Below are positions 38,232 to 49,865 of a DNA stretch of 64,000 bases, piece after piece (position 1 is the stretch's first letter; every line of letters begins with the position of its first letter). Source of the DNA: Cyathus striatus (taxonomy: Eukaryota > Basidiomycota > Agaricomycetes > Agaricales > Nidulariaceae); contig JAOVFP010000012.1 of NCBI GenBank assembly GCA_025738555.1, positions 3,100,001-3,164,000 on the forward strand, given 5' to 3'. Position numbers and translations under genes: made by a program. Below the pieces are notes generated by a model. That model made no database searches and was not told the origin of the DNA. It saw nothing but the letters and a program-made list of their open reading frames with translations.

Positions 38232-39261
38232 ATGTCTAACTTGTCGATCCAGGAAGCAGAACGGGTTCTTCAAAGAGCTGTTGTTCGTGAATCTGCACTC
38301 AGGTCCTTCCCATACCACATTCTTCAGCAACTTTGTAAAGACAATCATGTGAATGTTCAAGCGACTGGTTGAAGGAAGCTGGGGTTACCAATTAAGAATG
38401 ACTTCATAGTCACACTTGTTGCATATAAGAAAGGTCAAACCAAAACATTATCAACAGCTCCTAACTCAAGGAAACGACCAGCGAAAGGTGAACATGAAGA
38501 GTCTTCAAAAAGAAAAAAAACAAGGTTAGTCGTTAAGACTTCTCTTCAAATGTCAAAATTCACTGACTGATATTGTTTTACAGAGGAAATACTTCCAGCT
38601 CGAGAAAACGATTAGCCGAAGGCGAACACGAGGAGTTGCCGAAACGAAAAAAAAAGAGGTATGTCCTAAGGCTTCCCTTCTGCCTATCTCATGGAGTATC
38701 CTGGATATCCTACAGAGTACACGAACATCCAAGCCACACTAATTTTCAGTATCAGCACCTCCCTTATGAACTAACAGATCACAACACACCAGAAGCAGTA
38801 ACACAGAACATCGAGTCCCTACAATTAACACACATGAAATCCGATACATTTATGGATGTGGTTAGAAATGTAACATATTCTACGAAACCTCAACATACCA
38901 CAGTGAAGGTGCCGTGAAATAAGGATGTTACTGTTCGAGTATACAAATCTGCAAAGGACTGGTGACATATACACAAAATATCTTGCATCGTCGATGACAA
39001 AGGGACTCTTCATCTTTCAACAATTGAAGAGCAGCTCCAAACATCAACGACAGTTCTAGTATGAAAAATTTATGCACTCACCATTAATTACTGATTATTC
39101 GTAGCCCATAGACCCTAAGAGATATCATCCTTATTATCAATATAATTCGGGAAAGCTTACTGTCGATGAATTGGAAGACCTCATGGACTCAGAAGGATTC
39201 CTACAAGTAATTTTTTGCACCGATAAAAATATAGTACATAAAGTTCGCCAATGAAATATAA
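38232..39261 (+). pseudogene. SAP-like domain protein relic
   Basis: ATG at 38232 opens MSNLSIQEAERVLQ. A SAP-like helix pair follows (HILQQLCKDNHVNVQATG, then KLGLPIKNDFIVTLV). Exons join by GT-AG introns at about 38523-38580, 38658-38749, 39060-39105 and 39207-39234. Two exons carry a duplicated basic motif (SRKRPAKGEHEE and SRKRLAEGEHEE). The last part reads IDPKRYHPYYQYNSGKLTVDEL and ends at TAA 39259-39261. SAP domains usually bind AT-rich DNA. Three T-G-A codons (in ATG-RKLG, VP-NKD and DW-HIH) stand where Arg is expected, so the gene is probably dead. It converges with the Spt5-like gene. Confidence 0.6.
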
Positions 39262-41055
39262 TATTATGTACAACTTAAAATACCATGCCGAAGTCGAACA
39301 AAAAATTATAATACATGAGCAATGTCCAAGATGTCATAAAGGCATGCGCTTAAAAAAGTTTTTCTACAAATACTCCGAGATCCTGAGCTGGTACAACACG
39401 CATCTTTTTTGCTCTGTTCTGTCCTTTCACAGGACAGACTTCAATTCCGTGTTCCATCAGGCCAAGTACCATGAATACTTCCCTGTACAACTGGTGGTTA
39501 TGATGGTTTACAACTATTACACGTTCTCCCTTCCTACTAGGGGCCTCCAGGTGCACATACTCTGCTGGGACTTCAAGTTCTTGTCCGCCTGTTATTTCCA
39601 CCCAGATAGATCTATTACTTCTCACCAATCCCAGGTAGGTACCGCTGCATTTTTCATATTGTCCCCTTTCAAATCCAGAGCTAGCAGCAGTCAGCAGAGA
39701 TCCTGAGATAACCACATGAAGATATCTGCGATCCAAAAATGAGCTGTCTGCTTCGAGAAGTTGATTTATCCAATGGCCTATGAAGATATTAATATTGGTC
39801 AATATTCCAGAACTGTAAGAATGATACACACTATTGAATGCATCTGCAGAAGCATCACAAGCAGATGACCCTTCGCCAATAACAGCCGTTCTCATCGAGT
39901 TTGGAAGAGGAGTAGAAGCTTGCAAGGCAGATGTTGAGGCTACGTTTTCTGGAACTATTAACTGCTATTAGTGATGTACGACAACATCAAGATGAGTAAC
40001 TAACTTCGATGGGGGTAGGCAAGCTCTTCGGCGGATACAACATTGGAAATCTAATCCGAATATGATCAAGAATCAATCCTTTGCAAATGTAATTATAAGT
40101 ACTTACTTGCGGGGTTCTAGAGCTAGGATCCCAAGCCGGTGTTTGGGACCCGATCCCAGAATCATTTTCCCAAGCAGGTGTCATACAGACACTCTGTGAA
40201 GGATGATCTGTAGCTCCTTCTAGATCAAATGGCAATATATTCGAAATGTTGTATCTGTAATAATTTCTTAGTTTTATAGATTGGAATGCATATTGAGATG
40301 TGTAAATACCCAGGAATATATAAATCCGCTATTGAAACTTCTTCAAGTTTTCCCGTACTTATCAGGCAGGCTTCAACTTCAAGCTCGGCGCGACCATTAG
40401 TGTTGACACTCTTTAGTATCCCAATATCCCCCTTTTGAGGACCAGAGGTGACCACGCCATATAACCCATAAAGTGACTGATATGGATCATTACGCATGAG
40501 CCTATCCTCAACAGTCTGACTACCAGATGCATCTGCAGTGCTTGCGTCATTACTATCTTCCCACCTAAATGTACTATTTCTATGAACTTCACTACAGAAG
40601 TCCAAATCTGAGGAATGAACTGGTATGTGTTTTCCCTGCTTAATCAGTCAGAATAAAAATAATCTGGCATAAGTGGATTCAAAGTTACCTTCTTTAATGG
40701 AAAGGCGACAACTGTAATATTTTCCTTGCCTATATGCCCACATGCTTCCACACTTGTGACCATACCGACAACTCCTTTGTGTACACCAGACTTTACCCTA
40801 ACTCTGTTGCCAATCTTGAAGCACTTCTCAAGTAAATTTAATGGATATTTGAAAAGATCATCTGGTGAATGAAAGAGCCTTATCGTCGCATTTTCTTCCA
40901 TGATGTCTTCGACGAAGGCCAGCGAAACTATTCCTTGAAGGACAACCTTTACCTGATCGCGTATACGTATATTTGCCAATAATACTGCCCACCTTGTCTG
41001 CTCTAAAACCTCTTTAGGAATGTGGCTACAGCAATCAAAGGATCTCAGTTCTTCC

Positions 41056-41409
41056 TGTTAGATATTCTGGGTTGCACAGCTCCTTTGACAGCTGTCACTT
41101 GTCACCTGTCATACTTGACAGTTCTGTGATTGACAGATTCTTGATTGACAGTTCTGTGATTGACAGATATGTGATTGACAGATTGACAGCTGTCAGTTAC
41201 CTTAGTTACATGGACCTTGGTTGGGACTTTGGTAGACAGCCTCAGTATATATACACTCTGTAACTTGGTAGTAGTAAACAAGTTTCCTCCCCATTTTGTG
41301 TCTGTGTCTGTGTCTGTGTCTGAGTTCTTGCTCCACTATCACCCTCCTTTCCCTTCATTATCCTCTATCCTCTCTCTATCACCCTCCTTATTCCTTGTTA
41401 CTTCTCACA
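41056..41409. mobile_element. 354-bp solo LTR, target duplication CTTCC
   Basis: Starts TGTTAGATATTC and ends TTCTCACA (TG...CA), flanked by CTTCC on both sides (41051-41055, 41410-41414). It contains inverted tgacagctgtca motifs, a TATATATA box near 41246 and a tgtctg microsatellite (about 41300-41323). Removing it and one duplication restores the Spt5-like frame (GIPTMEELRSF). It is the remnant of an LTR retrotransposon after recombination between its LTRs; the motif style resembles Ty1/copia LTRs, which is inference. Confidence 0.88.
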
Positions 41410-42148
41410 CTTCCATTGTCGGTATCCCTTTGACTTGATAGTACTCGTCAGAATCGACTTCCCAACATAGTAAGAACCCATCAGCCATATAAAACGACCC
41501 TCAGAATATATATCCTTTTACAATTTTATTATCGGTGTCTTCATATTGGACTTTGAACTTATCCGGGCATGTTTGCCTTGCAAGGTCAGGGTTGAATAGC
41601 TCGCAGGGTGGTTTCGAGCTCGACGACGACGACGGCTGCTTTCATTTGGATGAATTTGTGTATTTTACTCGAGGCAATTGAACAATGTCAATCCGAAATG
41701 TGCAATTGCAGACATTTATAATAAATGCCAGGTCATATCAGAATTCTCCTTTGAGTCATACCCAAGTGTGCTTGTAGGGTGTATAGCTCACTCCAACGTT
41801 TCCAAGATAAGTATCCCACATAATATTTGGTGCACGATGAATACGGGACTGGTCGACTTCGCCAAAGATTTTGGTACACTTCTTAATTTCCTCAAGATTA
41901 AGAGCCTTGACGTAAATGTGCCCTGGGATAATGGACAATGAAAAGGCACTTCGAACGTGCTTGGGACCAGCATGTAAATTGAGCTGGTATACAATCCATT
42001 CCTCTGATCCGTTCTACAAAATGTGAATCAGATACTCGTCAACGATTGCAACTCACTGACTTTAACTGGTACGTCATAAAGGGGCCAGTCCCGAGCTACT
42101 CGACTGTGATGGGCGACATTGTGCTTGCTTATGGGGGTTGTTGAACTA

Positions 42149-42593
42149 TGGTGCGGATCGCTTAGTCACCACTAGTTTTGTACAGCGGCAAAATTGGGCC
42201 ACGAAATTTTTTGAAATTTTTGTGCCGATTTTGTTCATCTTTTTGAAGGTTTAAGAGTATATTATATCTGTATGATATTGATACTTCATCAAAAGAGTAG
42301 ATTGTAAGGTGAAATGCTAGCTTCCTCACAAATTTTAAGCATAAGAATGATGACTAACCATGTCTATTTATAGTAATTACCTTCCCGATATGGTAATTCG
42401 GCAAAATCTGGAATGTGTGAAAAATATAACTCGCTCAGTTTTGGGAATTTTGACAAACTGTTTAGTAGAACCATCCAGTTCATCAAAGCAAGCATTTTTA
42501 CAAGAGGAATAAGAAAATGGGGTTATTTTGCGTGAGAAATATCAAGTGACTTTTCCTTGTACAAAAGTTGTGGTGACTAAGTGATTCGCACCA
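42149..42593. mobile_element. 445-bp MITE with TA target duplication
   Basis: About 36-bp TIRs beginning TGGTGCGGATCGCTTAGTCA (right end TGGTGCGAATCACTTAGTCA). TA flanks each end (42147-42148, 42594-42595). The interior is AT-rich and non-coding. The TA duplication fits a Tc1/mariner-type MITE. Its removal restores the frame of the Spt5-like gene (AHSLAGP then SSTTPISK), which fixes the boundaries. Confidence 0.82.
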
Positions 42594-43382
42594 TAGGTCC
42601 AGCAAGCGAATGTGCACCTCCGCGTGAGGTGACATACTTTTTGTAGAGACAGCCGATAATTTCTGGTTGTCGTTCAGCTTGAACCGAGCGCACTAGCTCC
42701 AGCCGGCAAACAGGAACGTTGGGATCTTCATTGTCATCTTCGTTATCTACAATAAATTCTACAAAAATAACTCTCAATCAGAACATTGCATTCAAGTATT
42801 GCCATTTTATACACATACTGTCCAGTTGCTCTTCATCATCTTCATCCTCAGAGTCAGAACCCACTTGAGCTTCCAGATCTAAAAATGTCTATGCCCTGGT
42901 GTTAATGATTGCATTACTATATTCAGATTGGTTCATTACCGCTACTTTAGCTCTCTTCGCTTTCTCTGCTGAGGTTGAGGCACTTCATCATCAGGGTCAA
43001 AATACCATTGAATCTGACTCGCGTCCTTCAAGCTACCATCTAGATTCAGTGTGCAATTGTCTTCAGCCATTGTATACTAGAGTATGCTAGAGTATCTACT
43101 GTGATGTCGGGGCAATGAAACTATTAAGGTAAGAACCCGCAACACCCGCCTTCTATATATTGGATATGAAAACGTTTAGGGCAGACTCTTCCAGCATGTG
43201 ATATCCCCACATGTTCCCCGCTCATTCCCCGCTCCATTCCCCACGCACTCATATTCAAGGCAATACACTCTTGTATTGTCTAACATACAAATCAAGACCA
43301 GCCGTAGTTTAATATCATTTTTTAATGCACGTAGTTTTATGTCCATAGTTCGATATCATTATTTAAGGCGCGTAGGTGTTAT

Positions 43383-44996
43383 TTAAAGTGCGTAGTTGTG
43401 AAAACTGAAATCTAAATTCCATTTCTCCAATGACACTGATGCCACATGCGTCTGAACCCACTCTGTAATTGTCTCGCTTGATAATAGTGCCTGGAAACAT
43501 AGAACAATTAATATAATAGATAATGTCTGCATGTAGGTCAGTGATTCAGTTTTCGGGACTTTCTCTCGAGTGGAAGTGCCCTTCGATGTGTTATGCTTGT
43601 AGATGAAATGATCAACAATAAATGCGAGCAGCAAGATAGAAGGCTTACAGCAGAGGTTGAGTTCCATAGCTTAATTGGATAGTGTGTTTCATAATTATCA
43701 GCTTCTGACGATCCTGTGGCAATTATACATATCGAACTGATTGCGGCACACTTAAAGAGAGCATATTAGCTTGTCTCAATTTTTAACGAAATATGCTTAT
43801 GTCCACAATCTGCATTAGAATGCCTCTCTCATGTGGCAAAGACGTCTGCATATTCCCGAAGTGCGAAAACACACGCGGAAACCCGTCGTCGCTACCAACA
43901 ATTATAAGGGAACCTTGTCGACCACATGCAAGGTGCATGGGGTAATTGCGGGAAATCGGATGCTCGTAAGTCTTTAACAGCTGGGAAGGTGGAAGAGCAT
44001 ATGTATTGACACCATTGAACAGGTTGGAAACATGCATCTCTTTTCCAGACATGACTGCATGTCCACTGGTATAGGTAAGTGGAAGGCAAGACACTTAGCA
44101 CGCAATGTAAATACCTACATTCGAGACCGTAAGCGACGACTCCATTGGTGAGTCCAAGGATTAACTTGATAGTTTATACTATTGCAAGAGATCAGTCATA
44201 GCATTCTATTGTAATCGTGACAGTTATTACTCACATTTCATGCGTTTCCAAAACAGAATATAAGATCTGTTTTCCATCGTCGTGAAAAGCGACGCTATGA
44301 AATCTATACTTAAAATCTGGTGCCGGAGTTCCAGCATACTCGTCAAGGTCACCTGTGTCCTTTGTGAATTCCTGAGACATCATGTTTGACAATGCGTACC
44401 TTTGTGGTTGACCGTCCATACCAGCAAATGGCCGTCGCCAATACTGGCGAGACGCTGACCATACCGATCAAATGCCAAATCCTCTATATGATTTTTGTGT
44501 GCCTCTGTAACACTCTTACATACGTACTGGAAATGAAAAGGAATAAATACGTGAATAACATATAGGTTAAGCAATGAGATACCTTGCTACTTTCATGGTG
44601 ATATACCATTATGGAACCATCCGAAGACCCAACTGCGAAGTTGGAACATGTAGTACCATCTGAACTAGGCATTCAGACAGCAGAAGACACAGGTCCATGA
44701 AATACCAAGTTAATTTTTTCGAGACTGATCCCGCTCATGGCATCCCAAATAACCACCATTCCGTCGTCTGCTAGTAGAGTGAGCGGCAAGTCTGTGAGTA
44801 TTAAATACATGCAAGTACTTACCTCCACTTAGAAGCTTTGACGCATCCAGACTTAGCTTCAAAACATTTATGGGCTTCATATGGTAACTCAGTGTTTGAG
44901 TAGTATTGAACTAAGTATTTTTCCGTTAATCTGTTGGTTCAACTAGGACGTGAAAGCAACACTACACACCTTAGGAAGATCGGCTTGAATGGACAT
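43383..44996 (-). CDS. WD40-repeat protein W1 (probably decayed)
   Basis: ATG 44996 (MSIQADLPK). GT-AG introns join FNTTQTLSYHMKPINVLKLS, DDGMVVIWDAMSG, SNFAVGSSDGSIMVYH, HIEDLAFDRYGQRLASIGDGHLLVW, ILGLTNGVVAYGLE, SGHAVMSGKEMHVSNLFNGV and LIIVGSDDGFPRVF. These are WD40 blades of a scaffold or sensor-type propeller. A C-terminal hydrophobic segment (LSIILIVLCFQALL) could anchor it in a membrane. A TGA at 44673-44675 interrupts the frame where Arg is expected, and the splice near 44231 does not keep phase, so it is probably a pseudogene. W2 (55962-57413) is its paralogue in the opposite orientation on the other side of the transposase. Confidence 0.6.
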
Positions 44997-46190
44997 TGAT
45001 GCAGTCGAGATTGGTTATTGAATGAAGAGTACGAAGGGAGTATGAAGTTCATGATAAGAGTGCGTGTACTATTTTATAGGAGATAGGTGCCAGCACTATT
45101 GTTGTAGGAAAACACGTCGCTAAATACAGTTAATTGTAATATTCACTGGCGGTGATCGCAGGCTTACCTGTTGAATGAGGAGTCGTAATCTATTATCACA
45201 AGATTTAGTTAGTGTTTCAAAGATGACAGCAAAACAACTAACTGGCAAATATTCCATATTTTGGAACTGTCATTGACGTTGATAATTACACAACACCCAA
45301 TTGTTCGCATCAGTCTCCATTAAGATTAGTTCTTCGTCAGGCATCCTTGCAACGCCGCACCCCTCTCTCTCACTTACACATAGTATTGTTAGTAAAAGTA
45401 TGTTGTACGTAGAATAATTGTATATTACCAACAGTCCCTGCTCACTCGCCACTCATACCGTTACCTAGGACTACTGTACTGATATTTAGTTGGCTTGCCA
45501 AGGATAATAGGATAATAGAAAAATGACTTACCAGCATTCCATATTTTGGCGCTATCATTGACGTTGACAGGCCCAATTGTTCCTTCCATTCGGATTAGAC
45601 CATCATCAGGTGCATCTTTTCTCTTAATATTATCCTATCTAAAAGTACTACTATCTATGTAAAAGAACTGAATACATCCCTATACTAACTACAGTACCTA
45701 TGAAGAACATGAGAGTAAGGAAGAAGGGAGTAGTGAGTGTGGGTACAATACGACTGTTTCGAAAGCATTTAGGGCAGGTCAGCTGACCTGGCCAACCTGC
45801 CCTAAATGCTTTTGAAACACCCATACTGATCGCAACGCCGTGTCCCTCTCTCTCACTTACACCCATGTGCTCTTGTAGTTGTACCTTATAGTAGCTGTAG
45901 TAATAGTTGATAATACACAAACCAACAGTAGAATAATCGTATAAGGCCTTAAATTATTAGTAGTAATGGTAATGCACTGTAAAACAAAGTGTCCCCGCTC
46001 ACTCCCCACTCAACAATTAGTACGTTACCTAGGACTATGTTATTGATTAGTTTACAGTGTACATTCTCTCCTTGTTCATTTTATTTACCCTGGATACCTG
46101 TATTGTTTAGGTTGCACAAGTGGTCATCGGAACGGATTATCTCAGTATTTAATGCTCATTCGTCAGGCAGAAAACGATGCACACTCCACG
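44997..46190. other. Region with WD40 fragments and a hairpin
   Basis: Two partial WD40-like pieces on the minus strand resemble each other: 45530-45615 (APDDGLIRMEGTIGPVNVND) and 45250-45350 (MPDEELILMETDANNW). The block ccccgctcactcccc plus gttacctaggacta is duplicated at about 45430 and 45990. The hairpin at 45756-45818 lies between. No intact gene was seen. Confidence 0.5.
45756..45818. repeat. Long near-perfect hairpin
   Basis: Arms 45756-45779 and 45795-45818 (gtttcgaaagcatttagggc... and its complement) pair over 24 bp with one mismatch around a 15-nt loop. It could be the remains of a small TIR element or a structured RNA. No coding frame crosses it sensibly. Confidence 0.8.
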
Positions 46191-48610
46191 ATGTCGAACA
46201 ACCAACACCCTCCTGTCGAACCTGGTCATCCCTACTACCCCATTCCTAAAAGGTTGAACCATAATCGGTCTCAATCTCTTGTCAATGAGCCAGTGCGTAC
46301 AGTTACGCAACGAAATAATACCATGAACTTACATCTACTTTCCAGGCAACTACATGATACACCCGTGTTAGGGTTGAATGAAGGCCTGATGAATATGAGC
46401 CAGCGCCAGTAACTGAGAATCCATTTGCTACCTGGCAGCCAGACGCAGAAGACAGCCAGGTATCTGAAGTGGTGGATAGGACTTCCGGGCTACGTCGTGA
46501 TACACCAGTATGTAGCCAAATTGCTCTCCCTTTTATTCCCTTAATCTCATTGTGTAGAACCCCATTCTAGCGGGGCCATCCCCAACTGTGCCACCAGTGC
46601 AAACCGGATCCTTGCCCCCCCGGCTTTCTGGTAGTGTTGTTCCTCTGCCTCCACCTTTACCTCCGAGTATCCCTTCCGGCCAGGCACCTGAAATGGAGGA
46701 TAGGGTTTCTGGGCTCTATCGTGCTACACTAGTAAGTAACCGCGTTGCTCGCCCTTTTATCTAAATTTATTTGCATAGAACTCCAGTCTAGCAGGACCAT
46801 CCCCTACGCTGCAGGCTAGCGCAGCAGCATCGATTATACTGCCTGGGTCCTTGCCCCCTCCGCCTTCGGTGGCTGTTGCTTGACCCAGTTCTGTGAACAG
46901 CCATCATCCTACACCATATGGGTCACCATCCACCGCGACCGAACCGCAAGCCTCTGCAGTCCTGTCGTCTAACATTCCCGTGCCAGCACCCGGTATCCCT
47001 GGTCCAAGTTCACCTCCCGATGTCCCTGCTCCTATGCATCCTCTCCATTTTCAGATGGAAATCGATGGCATGGCATCATCCCACCAAGATCTGCCCTCCG
47101 GTATGGAAATTGATCCAAGTTTACTACTACACCAGCTGTCTGTAATCCCCTCACCCAATGATCCTTCACCCAATCCCCCGCCCAGCCACCAGCAAGCCCA
47201 AGCCAATCCATCAGCTATTCCCTCGCCCGACCACCAGCAACCAACAATGCCTTCAAATTTTCAGCCAACCGTTTTTCCACAGTGCTATTCCCTAGAGGAA
47301 GTAAGTATCTACATACTTGTATACCGTGCCTTATCTCAACTTTTTAGATAACATTTCTATCGCGGCATGTCACCACTTCTCTTGAGCCAGAACTTCAACG
47401 TTACAATGACCAGCTTGTCCAAACCCTCACAGGTTTACTAAACACGCTCCCGGGAGCTAATACGAGCCCTAGCCCGATTAATGGCCCAAGTTCGTCTGAG
47501 GATGATGGTATGGACGCTGTGGATGAAAGCAACGGTTTAGCGGTATGATCTCCTAGGAAGCGCTCCAAAAAGAACACAGATGAATTACAGTTCAACGTAA
47601 GTTTGACCTTTCAATTACAGGACTGAACCTTCTAATGATTCTCACAAAGGAACACCTACGAAATTACCTTGTTGCGAAGAGGCTGTGGTATAAAGATGCT
47701 ACAAATTTTCGCAGTCCTCCATCCAAAGCGCTTCTCGAAGAGTTTGAGGATCGTAGAGCAGTACCAGATGTTGCATCCCCAACGCTCAATTGGATGTCTC
47801 CTTTATCATCTGATTGGAACACAGAGATGATCCGGCTCCTCACTTTGGACTACCAAGCACTGCTTAATGATCAAAGTACACAGGATAATATCATCATTGC
47901 CCAGGATGATATGAAGATGGAAGCCCTAGCAGTTAAGATCAAGAGTAGATTAGGACGTAGTGTTACGGCATATCGGGCCTTACAGCCACCATCTGAGGAC
48001 TCCGATGAAACACCACATTCAAAGAAAGAGAGAATTAAGCTAAGTGGGGTTGCAGAGAAAGTAAGAAACCGACATTTCACCCATAGGGAAGGGGTATGTG
48101 TTCCATTATGTTTGTTATCTAACTTCGCACTGCTGAGATTCTTATGCAAACATGGAAACGCCGAGGAAAAGTTATCAAGGCTCGCCTGTCTAGTAAAGAA
48201 GAGGACAATGAACTATGGAAGGAGGTCAAACACATTCATGAGATACTGGGAGTCGATGGGATGAGCTCGGACGAAACGGAAGTCGAAGGTACAACTACAC
48301 GGCGGAAAGTAGTTCGGCGAAGGGTGAAAGCTTGGCGAAACGATAGTATTTCTGATTTATTGAGGAACATAGAAACTTACGGCACTGGCCTTTGTAAGGG
48401 AGGTGGTAACATTCATTGCTTCAGGGAACATGGTGCATCTACATCCGGAACAAAGGCCGGAAAGAAGACCAGGAAAGACCAACAATGTGTCAAAGGACTT
48501 CCGTCAAACTATTATGATCAAACTTGGTATAAGGCTCTTACTAAAGGCCAAAAGACTGTATTGGATCCTCAGCCTCCACGGGAACTACCTGACACAGTTC
48601 GTAAAACTTT
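46191..48610 (+). CDS. CACTA-associated conserved protein (ORF1 type)
   Basis: ATG 46191 (MSNNQHPPVEPG). The first half is built from short Pro/Ser-rich exons (PAPGIPGPSSPPDVPAPM at about 46960-47030) with GT-AG introns. The second half, from about 47620, is a conserved basic region: NYLVAKRLWYKD, KERIKLSGVAEKVRNRHFTH, an intron at about 48094-48140, then WKEVKHIHEILGVDGMSSDE, WRNDSISDLLRNI and VKGLPSNYYDQTWYKAL. I know this signature from many Agaricomycete hypothetical proteins that lie near Tnp2 transposases. A DNA-binding partner role in transposition, comparable with plant TnpA, is inference. The frames I followed in the second half are open. The 3' end (near 48610) is uncertain because a further exon is possible. 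Confidence 0.65.
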
Positions 48611-48743
48611 CCTTATACTATGTATTAGTTGCTGAAGAGTGATAAATGCAGACCGTGTTGCTGAAGTGAGGGTTGATACAAAGAAGCTAATATGATATGT
48701 ATGTATACACGAAGTCATATATATTAAGCACAATTGCATACAC

Positions 48744-48960
48744 GATCTCATTTTTACTTCTTTTCTTGTTTATTGTACATATGTAATATGTCGCCTCGGA
48801 CCCCACATGATGCTCTCGTATATTGTAAATATGTAATATTTTTCCTTGGACCAGAATGACTATTGTTTGTATATACCTTGATTTCATTTTTACTTCTTTT
48901 CTTGTTTACTGTACATATGTAATATGTCGCCTCGGACCACAAAGACTATTATTTGTATAT
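48744..48960. repeat. 136-bp-spaced direct repeat
   Basis: The block tttttacttcttttcttgtt...catatgtaatatgtcgcctc at 48744 recurs at 48880, with a partial third piece between (catgatgctctcgtatattg region). Non-coding, between ORF1 and the small IPKPRGE gene. Confidence 0.7.
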
Positions 48961-49002
48961 ACCACTTTCATACAGGTTATACTGTATATACATCAAATAC
49001 TG

Positions 49003-49567
49003 CTACTTCCGTTCTCGCGAGCAATTTTTCATACTTGCATGAATAAAGTCGATAGCTGCCCAGTTTTTTTCGTAGTCTAGTAGTATTGGGAACTCTTGAT
49101 TCATCTACACATTAGACGTTAGTAAATTTGTAAAAAAAATGTGCGCGCTCACCAATTCCACAACAAGGTCAAATTTCTCTTTGGTTGTGCGCTAAATGGC
49201 TGACCCTTCTTCATGTTTTCAGAAATACATATCTTCGCAAACTTCTGCTCTATAGATAAGTAACCATGATATTTTAGGTGAATACAAAAGGCCTATATAC
49301 CTGTACCCTTGTATACTTATCTTTTTCCCAGCATAGAGAAGTCTGCAATGAATACCCCCCTCTGCTTGGCCAGCCCAGTTCACCACGTGGTTTAGGGATC
49401 AGGGACGATCCCTTAAGAGTCCGTGCACTCCCTGCGACATTAGATGTTTTTCCCAGTATTTCAAGTGGCCATTCTTTGTGTAGCGTAAGGATGCGGTGTG
49501 GTTTCGGTAAAATTTCTCTTTCAAAAGATCGATGTAAACTTAGAGAGTGCAAATTTAGGGAACTCAT
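49003..49567 (-). CDS. IPKPRGE-family protein, copy 1
   Basis: Exon A (about 49567-49301) contains SLIPKPRGELG, then GGYSLQTSLCWEKDKYTRVQ. Exon B (49244-49153) reads KFAKICISENMKKGQPFS. Exon C (49104-49003) reads MNQEFPILLDYEKNWAAIDFIH and ends CSRERK and a stop. Introns have GT-AG borders and are 45-60 nt long. The pattern (IPKPxGEAG, a helical middle, then FPxLxxYExxWAxxDFI and a basic end) is a common Agaricomycete family of unknown function, often with an N-terminal coiled coil. The 5' end is not resolved. It lies between ORF1 and the transposase on the opposite strand. A second copy is at 61013-61449. Confidence 0.65.
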
Positions 49568-49865
49568 TGTTGGAATGTCAACCTTGGACTCATTCTTAAG
49601 TAGTGCATTAAATCATACATGCCTTGTAATGCCTACCATAACGATGCCTTGTTTTATAAGCGACCATGTTTGTCTGAGTAAATCAGTTCAGCTGCAATGT
49701 CGTCTATTAGGACCTGTCTTTATTCTGTATCCTGCAGTTATTATATTATAGTAACTATAAAGCTTCACCGACGCTCTCCACTCTGCCCACATCAACAGCT
49801 CAGCGTCTAGTAAGTGTTTTTACTACCATAGATTAGTGCACTCCTTACTGACAGCCTTTTCAAGA

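Larger units (their letters stand above)
39350..43068 (-). pseudogene. Spt5-like KOW protein, disrupted by two transposons
   Basis: ATG 43068 starts MAEDNCTLNLDG. An acidic N terminus (DLEAQVGSDSEDEDDEEQ) leads into CRLELVRSVQAER and AHSLAGP, where the 42149-42593 MITE sits. The frame continues in phase (SSTTPISKHN). An NGN-like part follows (FSLSIIPGHIYVKALNLEEI), then a KOW-like region, the 41056-41409 solo LTR, and a clear KOW motif (KIGNRVRVKSGVHKGVVGMV). Two further KOW-like segments lie at 40605-40225 (YGVVTSGPQKGDIGIL) and 39925-39350. True Spt5 is a transcription elongation factor on RNA polymerase II; a related role here is inference. Four TGA codons replace Arg between 41766 and 41500 (V-LKGEF, F-YDLA, K-KQP, F-GSF). 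Confidence 0.82.

Noticed and set aside
41041..41056. An intron acceptor (tatctaacag) before EELRSF in the Spt5-like gene
   Set aside because: It is the start of the solo LTR (TGTTAGATA read on the other strand); the 5-bp duplication and restored frame show that there is no intron.
49278..49751. A 157-aa plus-strand frame
   Set aside because: It is the antisense shadow of the spliced IPKPRGE-family gene.
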